Positions 31,897 to 42,492 of a stretch of DNA of 64,000 nucleotides are shown here, piece by piece. Each line of letters starts with the position of its first letter. Within the stretch, counting starts at the first letter, position 1. Both the position numbers and the translations under genes were made by a program. A model generated the notes under the pieces. The model saw only the letters and a program-made list of their open reading frames with translations, was not told the origin of the DNA and made no database searches. The DNA is from Annona cherimola (lineage: Eukaryota > Streptophyta > Magnoliopsida > Magnoliales > Annonaceae). The DNA is taken from NCBI GenBank assembly GCA_030490835.1, contig CM059975.1, forward strand, positions 36,798,133-36,862,132, given 5' to 3'.

Positions 31897-32262
31897 CTAC
31901 TTTTGCTGAAGGCCAATCATTTTTAAGTCACTTTTATTTGATGGCAATAATTTTGTCTATTGAAAGTTGATGATGAAATAACTTATTATGAAAATTAATA
32001 TGGATTCTTGGATAGCCATACAAGATGAAATTATATTACTGAAAGAGGACTAGGCGTCCACTTGGATGGAAGAAGAGACCAAAACTATCTAAAGTAATGT
32101 TAAAAAGTTATGAACTTTCTATTTTTATGCATTAAATACAGTAGAATTTGATAAAATTTCTTCATGCACAACAGCTAAGTAGATATGAGATAAGTTAGTG
32201 TCCATTTATGAAGGTTCCTTCCAAGTAAAGGGTACTAAAATGAACATTCTTGCAAAACTAGT
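31897..32262 (+). pseudogene. Copia gag N-terminal fragment
   Basis: The frame from the ATG at 31,897 gives MSVPTFAEGQSF and, after a frame change, DSWIAIQDE, TWMEEE, FYALNT and SIYEGSFQVKGTKM. It follows the gag at 41,101-41,470 motif by motif. Several stops are present. It ends at about 32,262, where the sequence switches directly to a Tat-type pol fragment. Confidence 0.75.
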
Positions 32263-33584
32263 GGACCAATTTGAAGAAGTCACCTCCTTATAAAACCCAA
32301 GAGCTCAAAACTAGTTAGCTGATGCTTTGGCTAGTTTCACCTTGGTTATAGAAATCCTATACAGATTATCATCTCATGAGTTTTAGGTATAAATAACAAA
32401 TGATCTATCTTTTGATTTTATAACATGAAGAAAAACATTAATGATCAAACTTTCGAAGAATATTCGAATTCTATAGACAAAGGCACTATTAACAAGCTTG
32501 CTCACCAATTTATAATAATTGGTGATGTGTTATATTGTAAGTCATATACGGAGTTACTACTAAGATGTGCGGATGAGTTCCATGAAAACAATGTGTGGAT
32601 GAGAAAGAGGCTATGAAAATAATGAAAAACGTCCGTGAGGGTTATGTGATTCCCATATGAATGAATCGATGTTTACAAAGAAAATTTTATGACAAGGGTA
32701 TTATCAGCTGATATTAGAAAGAAATTGTGCTCATTTCATCAGCAAATGTGTCAAACGTAAAAAACATGAGAATTTTTCCCATTATGTACACAATGAGTTA
32801 CACAATATGTCAACTGGCTATTTTCAACACAGAGAATAAACATCATAAGAAAAATCTCTCGAAAATAATTAAATAATCATGAACATATTCTAGTAGCAAT
32901 TGAGTAATGGGTAGAAACTACTTTTATTCCTATCCATTAACACTAATCATATTATTAAATTTAAAAAATCATATCTTAATGAGGGTTGGCGTACCGAATA
33001 TATTGGTTGGTCGTAATGGGACAATATTCATAGGTCAAAAAATGATTTTTTTTACAATGACATGAAATTCAACATCATAAATTAGCTCCCTGTCGACCAT
33101 AAGAAAATGGTGTTGTAGAAGCTACTAACAAAACCTTAGTTAAGATATTAGAAAAGATCGTGCAGAGTTATGGGGATTGGCTAGATAAACTACCTTATGC
33201 CCGATGGGCATACAAAAAATCGATTATAATTGTTATGAGATTTTTCGTTATATGCATTGACCATGGGATGGAAGTAGTATTGTTAATTGAAGTAGAGTTC
33301 CTAACTTCAAAAATTCTAAAAGAAAATGACATGATCATGTAGGAATAGATTGATGCCAGAGACCTATAATTGAACCTCTTAGATTAAAAGAGAGTAAGAG
33401 TGTTGTCACACACACACATAGAGCTACCAATAACGAATAGCTATAGCATACAATAAAGAGTTATGACCTCATAAGTTCCAAAATGGAAACTTGGTACTCA
33501 AAAGGATCTTCGTATCATTGCTATCATATAAAAGAGGCGAATTCAAGCCAAATGGGAAGGATCGTGGTTTATGAAAGAGGTACT
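32263..33584 (+). pseudogene. Tat-lineage pol fragment (end of second RNase H, integrase)
   Basis: It follows the intact-order Tat element at 62,570-63,900. First comes the LADALASFT segment at the end of the archaeal-type RNase H (about 32,320). Then SIDKGTINKLAHQFIIIGDV and CKSYTELLLRCADEFHE at 32,460-32,590 match the start of the integrase region. Later ENGVVEATNKTLVKILEKI and LPYARWAYK (33,105-33,215) match the integrase around its catalytic Glu. The central part is heavily broken, and the frame ends at the inserted block at 33,585. Confidence 0.8.
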
Positions 33585-34990
33585 TGTAACGCCCTGCCGA
33601 CCAAATCAGCGGCTACTACCACTACACTACAGGACTGATGATAAAGGGGAAAACAAGTAGGTGCAACAGCTTAAAACATGATATAATATTAAATATCATT
33701 GTAGGTCACTATAAACTTGATGTCTTGTCGAATGTAAAATTAAGCTATATCCAAACGCTCAAATTCATAAAATGTACATACATTATGCCTTCCTTACATC
33801 AATATCAAGATAAATAATTCCAAATACGGACTTATCAAGTCCTAGCCTCATTTGATGCACTAACGCCATGTTGGTCTCCACCCGTATGTTTATCATCTAA
33901 AAATATGATACGATAAGATAAGACCAGACAAACTTAGTAAGTAGGATAGTTAATGAAAACTACTAAATACTGAAAATTAGATCACAACCATTCACCTAAA
34001 AAACTAAAACTTTTAACATGCCAACGCTCATGCTCATACTTATGCTCATGTATCCACTTAACTCTATTTCACGAAACTTAAGCATTCGTCAAGCCTTACT
34101 TCCTCTTTCAGCTTAGTGGCTCATGAAACTCATGCATTCATCAAGCCATTAATTAACCTTAATTTTAAGACATCTTTCTCATGTCCTGCTCATGCATTCA
34201 AATATCATGCTCATAACATGCTAAATCATGCTTTCTCAAGTATAATTCAAAACGATAAACTGAAATTTCTTTTTCAAATAAATACCGCATAAATCACATA
34301 AAATTCACTGAAATAAAATTCATCAAATTCACATCAAAATATATCAGCACAACCCATTAGATACATGGAAAAATGAATTCAAAAACTCTTGTTTACAAGT
34401 TAGAAAAACCATACTTACAAATAAAAAAAGTTCAACTTACCTCATGCTTCACTCTAATCCACCATCTTGAGATAGTAGTAATTCTCTTAAATTAATCATT
34501 AATTTCGCTTACATCATTTCGCAAGTTCATCTCAATTAGATCAAGTGTTAAGTGATAAATTAATACTTAAAAATCTCTATTATCATCTTAATGGGTCGTA
34601 ATTGAGTGAAATCTCCTCCATTAAAAATCTACCCATTAATAACTTTTAATAAAAATCTTTTATGGATAATCCATCTGGCGATGAAATCGTAGGATTTTTT
34701 TCCTTCTCCTTTTTCGTTCAGATGATTTGGTGTTGCAGAAAGAGGAGAATCGAGGATTCTTGAATGGGGAAGGGCATGACAAGATAGGGATTGCAGAGGA
34801 AATGTTAGATAATGAAGCTGACTTATTAGGAGAAGAAATACAGACCCTGTGAAACGATTCGGCCAAGTGCAAACGAATTGATCCAAGGGGGAAGACTACT
34901 GTTTTGTGCTTCATATGGACGAGAAGAAGCTATAATCTAGAGATGTTCAAGATGATGATGAAAGATATGGAAGCTGAAAGGAAAAGTTTC
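33585..34990 (+). mobile_element. Candidate solo LTR (TGTAACGCCC family)
   Basis: It begins TGTAACGCCCTGCC at 33,585, abruptly interrupting the Tat integrase frame. The middle phrase CTTAGTAAGTAGG and a CTTACCTCATG phrase at about 34,437 resemble the organisation of the block at 4,460-6,028. The right end is unclear, since LINE sequence is recognisable from about 35,010. The minus-strand frames at 34,629-34,914 match nothing I know. Confidence 0.45.
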
Positions 34991-35147
34991 TTTTGAGGAG
35001 AAGGATAATAACCTGTGTTTAATAACCTTTAAGAAGGATGAAAATGGGGAGTGCTGGATTGCCAGCCTTGGTTGTTTGATAGATAGTTGCTGGTTTTAGA
35101 AGATGTGAAATCCCTGATCAATGTGGAGGAAGTAGCTTTGTACACGA

Positions 35148-36838
35148 TGTTAGAAACAATAGTTAAATTAACCAAAGCATAAGTTTTGATGATTAACAAA
35201 TACAAATTTGAGTATGAAATGACTACTAATAAAATTAATGAATGTTTTAAGGAATGCAAAATCAGTCCGAGTCAATTCCCAAGTTGACTCCAACTTCGAC
35301 GTAGGATGAAGTCGATCCTGAAGTCGACTCCACAAGCGACTTCAAGAGGCTATTTTTGGACAGCGTTGAAATTTGGGAGCTGAACATCTGAAGTTGCAAA
35401 TGAAGTCGACTCCACGTGCGACTTGAGGCCAAGTCGCAGATGAAGTCGACTCCAGTATTGACTTGAAGCTGCATTTTCTCTCCAGCGTTGATTTTGGGGG
35501 CAGAACATCCGAAGTCGCAATCGAAGTTGACTCCACTTGCGACTTGAGGCCAAGTCGCATATGAAGTCGACCCAAGATCGACTTGAGCCTCTCAAAGCTT
35601 AAAGTCTGCAGCAAAACTTCTAAAGTCACAGGCAAAGTCATCAACCTCAATTATAAGGTAGATCCTCAAGCTCAAGTCAAAGTACAAGCCTATTTCAAGA
35701 TGAAGTCAACTCAAGTTTATCAAACCTGAGTTTATGAAGGGTAAAGCAATCGAGGCATATGAATTCATTCAAAATCAAAGATAATTTGTCCATACAGGAT
35801 TCAAGTTCTCCAAGATTTGAAGCCAATCCAACACAAATAATGCTTCTAGTATTGAAGGAAAGAAGCTAAGCAAGCAAGAGTTAAAACAACAAAGATCAAA
35901 CAAATTTGGCACAAGAAAATAGTCAAGTCGCATCCCAAGTCGACTCCAAAATCGACTTGAGGCCAAGTCTGAAACCAAGTCGACCCAGAACACAGACTTA
36001 GAAGCTGAAGAACAGCCGAAGTCGCATACGAAGTCGACTCCAACATGCGACTTGGGCGAAGTCGCAAACGAAGTTGACTCCACCTGCGACTTGGGGAAGT
36101 AACGTTTGAATTTTTGAACGTTGGAACATTTATTGCGCGCCAACCAACTCTATAACGTTCAAAATCTTCCCTCCCCTATATATAGACACTTAAGCAAACG
36201 TGGATAGATACAAGATAGAGTCCAAAGAGAGAAAACAAGTACAAGCAAGAGTTCTTATTTGCTTTTCTCTAAATTTGAGTGATCTATACACTTTCAAAGG
36301 AAGAACAAGCTTCAAAGTTGCGATTTGCTTCAACGAAACATAATCGGCTACTCCTACAGATTCTTCCTCATGCTGAAATTTGCTACACAACTCAGTAAAG
36401 TGTACATCTTCTTTATTTTCACATTATTGTTTATTTTTAGTGCTTGGTTTGAGTTTGGTGGTTCAAACCAAGACGTTGCAAGTAGAGTTGTGATTGGAGT
36501 GTAACTCATCATTTACTTGTGTTGATTGTATATGCCCCCTAGAGCTAGAATCTAGAAGAGAGCAGAGGCTCTGGTTGTATTCGCGGAATACATGGTGGAA
36601 TCCAAGTCACAATGGTGTGTGAGCTTGGAAGAGTAGAGTAGGGAAAGGTTACCCGAACCACTATAAATCTTGTCTACTGTTTTACTTTATTGCTTTCATT
36701 ATCTTATTGCTCTCTATTTGTCACAATCTAGGGGATTAAAACTTTTAAAGGGGTTAAGCTTTGATTTACCAAAATTTTTTTTCAAGAACCCAATTCACCC
36801 CTCCCCTCTTGGGTTTTGCCATAAACTCGGGACCAACA
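35148..36838 (+). mobile_element. Copia solo LTR inserted in LINE ORF1
   Basis: It starts TGTTAGAAACAATAG and ends CTCGGGACCAACA at 36,838, a length of 1,691 bp. The flanks CACGA (35,143-35,147) and CAGGA (36,839-36,843) are a 5-bp target duplication with one change. Removing the LTR and one flank restores the LINE reading frame exactly, which confirms both boundaries. The middle contains repeated GTCGAC units and two copies of the hairpin TGCGACTTG-N4-CAAGTCGCA (35,417-35,438 and 35,538-35,559). A TATA box lies at 36,178-36,184. Confidence 0.92.
36177..36184 (+). promoter_or_regulatory. TATA box of copia LTR promoter
   Basis: CTATATATAG in the context CTCCCCTATATATAGACAC, downstream of the GTCGAC repeats. 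Related copies have weaker versions at the same relative place (for example CTATTTAATA near 14,350 and CTATTTAAAA near 53,537). Confidence 0.55.
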
Positions 36839-38310
36839 CAGGACTCCCATATGGATTCAGATTGCAGACGTATCTTACTTGATTGAGAAGTATGAGTTGG
36901 GTAGATTGATTGGTGACTCCTTTCCACATTGCTTTAAGGTTAAGGTAATCGAATATATCATCAAAATAAAAGTCTTATTGGATGCAAGAAAACCCTTAAG
37001 AAGAGGTATCTTTATTCAAATTACCACACATGAGAAGAGTTGGATTAGTTTTTAGTATGAAAAACTACCTTCATTTTGTTATGGTTGTGGAAGAATAGGG
37101 CACATTTTTAAAGAATGCAGTCAAGAGATGTTGGAGAAGAGTGAGGCAGATATGCCATACGGATGCCATTTAAGGGTGGGTTTCAAACCTAGCCATGGGT
37201 TTCAAATTTATGGGACTGAAAGGTGAAATGGGGAAAAGAAATAAAGTGATACCCAAGTTGTACGTGGTTGAGTCTTGCATGGACACAGAATAATGAATGC
37301 AAAATGACACTCTTATATTAGAGCTAATAGGTAGACATGCATTGGCGGTAGGCCCCGAGGGGTCCACTGATGAAGGTTTGAAAGGGATAGCAATAGGGTT
37401 ATGTGGGCGATGAACAAGGACTAGTTAGTGACAAGGAGTGGTCCCATCTGTATAGATTCTACTACAATCGCAAGAGAAGGGAACAACCCTGTAGGGTCCA
37501 GGTCTTCAAAAAATATTAAAAGGTGCAGAGAGGAAGGTATAATGGTCATTTATGAGTCTCAGAATGCTGTTGCAACGGCTGGGGTGATACAAAAAGGGAT
37601 TGCATATGTTAAAAGGGGCGATGACAATGCCAAGGAGTGTTGGCCAGGTAGTAGTGTGCTGGGTATCTAGTAGGAGGTCCTCTTCAATAAGGAAGGTCAC
37701 ACAGGAATATGTCAACATGTTTTGAGCTTAGACCCATGGGTATGGGTAGAATCCAAAAATTATAAAAGAACACAGTCGTAGGGAGAATGTTGCCTCAAGC
37801 ACTTTAAAAACTGTAAGTTAGAGAGGGTTTACAGATTGGGAATCCAATTGCGGAAAACTTGACAAAGCAACTTTAGAAAATGGATTGGTGAACTCCCCTT
37901 CAGATAAATTATAGCAACTGAATGATCTCTAGATAACTACTAATGATCAAGGCAATTGTAGGACAATTATATCTGATGGGGTGCTAATGACTCTCAGAAC
38001 TTTTGAAGACAAAGGAGAATGCAGAAATGTTCAGTCACAGGCTAGTAGTAAAAAAACTAAAGGCATAGAAGGGACTTGGAAAAGAATACAAAGAATGCAA
38101 GGGATGTTTAGTGAGAGTTTAGGGAAATATACAAACAGGGCTGTGGCAGATTGTAAGAGGGGTATTGATGGGATTATGGAGGATGGGATGTGTGGTTGTG
38201 ATCCAATGAAGAAACAAAAGGGAGGGGAAAAGAGTGATGCCACCAATTCAATAATAGCCGCAATGCTTGAGATTCTAACTCAGCCCCGCTTAAACAAAAG
38301 AGTATTTTAG

Positions 38311-38990
38311 CTTGGAATTATCTTGGGCTTGGGAATTCACGTACAATTCAAAACTTTCTTGACATTGTTAAGAAAAAAATCTCCCAGCATAATCTTTTTA
38401 GCTAAAAGAAAGCATAGAGGTTCAGAAGTGGATGCAATTAGAGTGAAGTTGAAGTATGACTACTGTTTCTGAGTGGATTGTTGTGAAAGAAGGGTGGTCT
38501 TGCTTTGTTGTGGAATAAAGATGTCTCTACCTTATAGGATCTTATTCCCTGAGTGGCAATTAATGACTGCAACTTGAGGGACTTGGGCTTTATTGGTGCG
38601 CCATTCACTTGGAGAAACAACAAACACGGTGATGCTCGTGTGGAGGCAAGATTAGACAGAGCTCTAGTGTCTAATGATTAGCTCAGGTTGTTTCCTCCTT
38701 CTCACCTCCTTCTCACCTCCTTCACTTATCTTCTATCGTGTCTGATTACTACCCTATCTTATTATTGCTATATAGTTTGAGACAAAGAAGGTTAAAATGT
38801 ACCTTCAAATACGAACACTACTAGGGAAAAGATATGGTAGCTAAGCAGGTGGTAGTGGACAGCTGGAGCACTTATGAAGGGGATGACTAGATAACTTTTG
38901 GGATAATCAGGCAGAAAATCAAATTATGTGTTAGAAAGATGAAGGAGAAAATCAAATTATGCGTTAGAAAGATGAAGGAGAAACCATAAA
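38311..38990 (+). pseudogene. LINE ORF2 endonuclease domain (decayed)
   Basis: The frame opens with WNYLGLGNS (about 38,320) and continues through GGLALLWNKDV, CNLRDLGFIGAPFTWRNN, ARVEARLDRALVSND and a SDYYPI motif (about 38,740). This is the APE-type endonuclease of L1 elements, which nicks target DNA. The usual catalytic Glu block (FLxETK) appears as FLAKRK, and the SDH motif has Tyr for His, so catalysis would be lost. Part of the domain between LLWNKDV and CNLRDL is missing. A 33-bp in-frame duplication lies at 38,914-38,979. Confidence 0.82.
38914..38979 (+). repeat. 33-bp tandem duplication in LINE ORF2
   Basis: Two copies of a unit starting GAAAATCAAATTATG and continuing GTTAGAAAGATGAAG, differing at one base (T or C). 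The unit is 11 codons long. Confidence 0.9.
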
Positions 38991-38995
38991 CCATA

Positions 38996-40074
38996 TGTCG
39001 GCATGACATGAACCATAAACTTGATAAAAATCATTTGAAAAGCAAACAAACATTTATACATGGTGGGGGTGGGAAAATGCCCAAATTTTCCTCCTCTCCT
39101 CCTTCTCTCTTTCTCTCTCTTTCCTCTTCTCCTCAAGCTAAAATGTGGTGGGGGTGGAAAAATACCCAAATTTGGAGCTCGGTGGTGTGCCTTGGTCATT
39201 CACCCCATTGGCTTATTTATAGGATTTGATTTTTCATCAAATTGTATTTTACCCCCTCTTGCTCCATGGGTTAAATTCCAATTATTTTTCTTCAAAATCC
39301 ATGAATATTTTTTTGAGCCAAGTGTAAACTCCTTGCTGCCCATCACGTCCACTGTAGCTACCCCTTCTTAGTTATTTTTGTTTTATTTAAAAATTCATAT
39401 TTTATGCTAAATTCATCTCATCCATTCATTGTTTGATAAGGATGATTTTGGGCCGTTGATTTTGGCTTAAAAATTCATGCATGTCCACATCCTAGCTGCT
39501 CCTTGCAGATATGCATTTAATTTTTAATTTTTAATTAATTAAAAATAACCCAAAAGTCAAACTATAATAAATGAAAAAGTGAAGCTACTTTTTGATCTCC
39601 AAATGAGGTATAATCTTGACCTTTAATTCATGTTTTTTATCATATCCTAAATCATTCATCATGTTCATCACAATTTTTTGGTCATCCATAAATAATTTCA
39701 CTTTAATTTGACGTTTGGATTGCAAGTTAATGAATTTTTCTTCATTTTCTCTTCAAAAATACCTTAAAATTCGAAAATTATTAAAAAATTCAAAAGAAAT
39801 TCTACCTCTTTTTCGTCCTTTAGTGGAAAGCTTCCTTTCTTGTCTTTTATGATTAAGTTAATCCAAAGTAATTAACTTAACATATTCCTTAATCCCACAT
39901 TTACTATTCATGTTTACTATTCATTCGAATTAACATTCCATAATTAGCTATTTAATCCTCCAATGACATATATTGCAAAATATCATTAATATATATTTCA
40001 TATAAATATCATTACATTACCTAGGGTTTATAACTCCAGGGTTTCATACACGTTCCTAAAATTGGAGTTTCACA
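38996..40074 (-). mobile_element. Solo LTR with TATA box
   Basis: On the minus strand it starts TGTGAAACTCCAATTTTAGG (40,074) and ends ATGCCGACA (38,996). Flanks CCATA (38,991-38,995) and CCACA (40,075-40,079) match in 4 of 5. A TATA box reads CCTATAAATAAGCC on the minus strand near 39,215. It is the same family as the solo LTR at 42,512: both carry the sequence AGTTAAT(T/C)ACTT(T/G)GATTAACT early and a GATCAAAAGTAGC/AAAAGCTAC-type region later. There is no coding content. Confidence 0.75.
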
Positions 40075-40079
40075 CCACA

Positions 40080-41051
40080 AGCAAAGCATTAAAGTTCCAA
40101 CAATACTTATGGTTGGTGAAGTTGCACTCGAAGTCGACTCCACCCATAACTTGGGTCAAGTTCGAGACCAAGTTGACCCAAGCATTGAACTTGAGTTGAA
40201 AGCTGAAGATCGAAGTGGCAACCAAAGTCGACTTCAGTCTGCGACTTGGCTGAAGAAGCACCCGAAGTAGACTCCACCCTGCAACTTGAATGAAGTCTCA
40301 TCCCAAGTCGACTCCAAATACGACTTGGCTAGTAACGGTGGAAAAATTTCAAACGTTGACACATTAAATGTGAGCCACTTACCATCAAACATTTGAATTC
40401 ACTTCTCATTATTTAAAGAGCATCAGATGAATGTCAATACAGTTGAAAAAATATTGAATGAGCTCCCCTTCCACTCTCTCTTGCATTAAGTGATATACAA
40501 TAAGTTTAAAGAAGAACTTGGCATTTAAAATACTAAAAGCTGCATTGCTTCATCCACAACTGCTTCCACAAGTTCTTTTATGTGCTTAAATCTGCCTATA
40601 CAATCTGTAACATGTAGATCTTTGTTATTTATTATTTACTTATTTTTTCCACTTGATTTGATATTAGAGACTAAAACTGAATGAAGGCAAAGTAATGTGT
40701 GATTAAAGTGAAACTTGTCACCTACTTGTGCTGAGATTATACAAGCCCCCTAGAGCTAAAATCTAGAAGAGAGAAGTTGCTCTAAGTTGTATTGATAATA
40801 CAATAGTAGAACCCAAGCCACAACGAGTGTGCGCTTGGAAGAGTAGAGTAGAGAGGTTGCCCGAACCACTATATGTCGCTGTCTCTTGACGTGGGCTAAT
40901 TGCTTGTGTTTTATACTTCTATTGCACCATCTCTTTCTAACTCACTGGTCATTTCATTGAGGCGATTAAATTTTCAAAAGAGAAAGTCTATAATTAAGCA
41001 AAGAATTTTTAAATACCCAAGTTACCCATCGCCCATAAACTCAAGATCAAA
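40080..41051 (+). repeat. Copia LTR, 5'-truncated
   Basis: It starts within the LTR and contains GTCGAC units at 40,133, 40,227 and 40,306, the TAGAGCTAAAATCTAGAAGA block near 40,751, and the GGAAGAGTAGAGTA phrase near 40,837. It ends at about 41,051 just before a primer site, so it is the 5' LTR of the element whose gag follows. Its left part is missing at the solo LTR boundary. Confidence 0.82.
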
Positions 41052-41054
41052 AAA

Positions 41055-41068
41055 TGGTATCAAAGTAG
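41055..41068 (+). promoter_or_regulatory. Initiator-Met tRNA primer binding site
   Basis: TGGTATCAAAGTAG lies three bases after the LTR end. It differs from the common copia site TGGTATCAGAG by one G-to-A change in the first 11 bases. Confidence 0.8.
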
Positions 41069-41100
41069 GTTTTTGAGTTTATTCCAGAAAGATCTTACTA

Positions 41101-42492
41101 ATGGCATCTCAACCAACTTCCAACTCTGCATTTGTTAAAGGCCAATCATTCACAAGGCCACTACTATTTGATGAAAGTAACTTTCGTTACTGAAAGTTGA
41201 GAATGAAACAACTTATCATAGATACAGATATAAATTCTTGGATTGCTATCCAAGATGGAGTTGTTCTACCAATTGGTGAAAAAGCCTCCACATGGTCTGA
41301 AGAGGAGGTTAGAAATATGAAGAGCAACATGAAAGCCATGAACTTCCTCTTTTATGCTTTCACAACCGCTAAATATGATAGGGTATCCTCACGTCAAACA
41401 ACCAAAGAAATATGAGATATATTAACATCAATCTATGAGGGAACCTTTCAAGTCCAAGGGACGTAATGCACTAAAAGGTCTCAAAAAATAATATCTAAAT
41501 CTGAACAGGTTATAAAGATTTTAAGGGCTCTACCTGAGTCGTGGACACCAAAGATCATGGTCATTAAAGAAGCAAAGAACTTGATACTCTAAGACTAGAG
41601 GATCTCATTAGTCCACTTATGTCACATGAGCTGATAAAGAAAAGAAATGAGGAGCAATACAAAGGAAAAAGGGTAATTGCTTTAAGGGCTGCACTAAACT
41701 AGATGAATCCACTTTATTCTCTCAAAATGATGATGAAGAGATCGCCCTACTCACCCAAAGATTCAGAAAATTAATGAGAAAGGGGAAGAACTTTAAAGGA
41801 TTAAAAGAGAGAAATGAAAAGAAGAAAAAGAAGGAAATCACCAAGTGCTAGTGCTACAGGTGTGGTGGAGTAGGACATTTGCAAGCTCGATGTCCAACAC
41901 CAGAAGAAAGTAAGACAAAAGAACGGCGAGAGAAAAAAGACAGAAATGAAAATGAAGATTTCAGAAAGCTAAAGGAAGAGGAATGTATGTAAATGAGGAA
42001 ATGTCCACAACAAGCAGCTCGTCAAATGAAGACAATGAAGCTACAAACTGTGTTAAGATATGTTGCATGGCAAGGATGGAGGAAGAACATAACATGGTCT
42101 GCCTCATTGCAACAAAAATCTTAGATGGACAAATCACCTCAACAAACTGTACAAGCAGTGATGAGGTAACCTCTAAACTAAATCACTCAAATACCAAGTC
42201 TATTTATTTTTCTACACATGATTGTCTCAAATATGCTGAATTAGAGAAACTACAACAAGCATATGATTCATTATATGATGAAATTAAGAAACTAGAAAAT
42301 AAATTCACAATAAAGAAAAGACAACATGACTCAGTTATTATTGTGAATGGAAAGTTGGCTGAGAAGATCAACCACCTAATAAATGAGAATAATGCTTTAA
42401 TTAATGAGGTAGAAAGACTGAAGAAAGAAAATGAGTTTTTAAATGAATCACTAGCAAAGTTCTCTAATCCAGGGAAAATAGGGTTAGATTAA
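41101..42492 (+). pseudogene. Copia gag (decayed)
   Basis: The ATG at 41,101 opens MASQPTSNSAFVKGQSFTRP, and the frame passes a stop at 41,191 into INSWIAIQDGVVLP, AFTTAKYDRVSS and IYEGTFQVQGT. Several stops and frame changes follow. A zinc knuckle CX2CX4HX4C (CYRCGGVGHLQARC) lies at about 41,852-41,893. The C-terminal frame 41,983-42,492 has a Ser/Asp/Glu-rich patch and then a probable coiled coil (LQQAYDSLYDEIKKLENKF onward), as in many plant copia gags. No protease, integrase or RT follows: the sequence passes into a hAT-like fragment at about 42,476. Confidence 0.82.

Larger units (their letters stand above)
35018..38310 (+). pseudogene. LINE ORF1 (nucleic-acid binding protein), interrupted
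   Basis: Before the solo LTR the frame includes TFKKDENGECWI and, close to the break, NVEEVALYT. After it the frame continues with PIWIQIADVSYLIEKYELGR, KVLLDARKPLRRGIFIQI and a CX2CX4HX4C zinc knuckle CYGCGRIGHIFKEC (37,079-37,120). This is the arrangement of plant L1-type ORF1 proteins (DUF4283 followed by zf-CCHC_4, named from memory). A stop lies before the knuckle (ISF*YEKL). The downstream part to 38,310 has several frame changes and ends in a Lys-rich stretch. Confidence 0.82.
35010..38990 (+). mobile_element. L1-type LINE fragment split by a copia solo LTR
   Basis: ORF1 sequence is visible at 35,018-35,147 and resumes at 36,844 after the solo LTR. ORF2 endonuclease sequence follows from about 38,311. 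The reverse transcriptase part of ORF2 is absent, as the element stops at the solo LTR beginning at 38,996. No poly-A tail or target duplication can be assigned. Confidence 0.8.

Noticed and set aside
41983..42492. 169-codon ORF as a separate coiled-coil gene
   Set aside because: It is the C-terminal part of the copia gag, in the expected position after the zinc knuckle.
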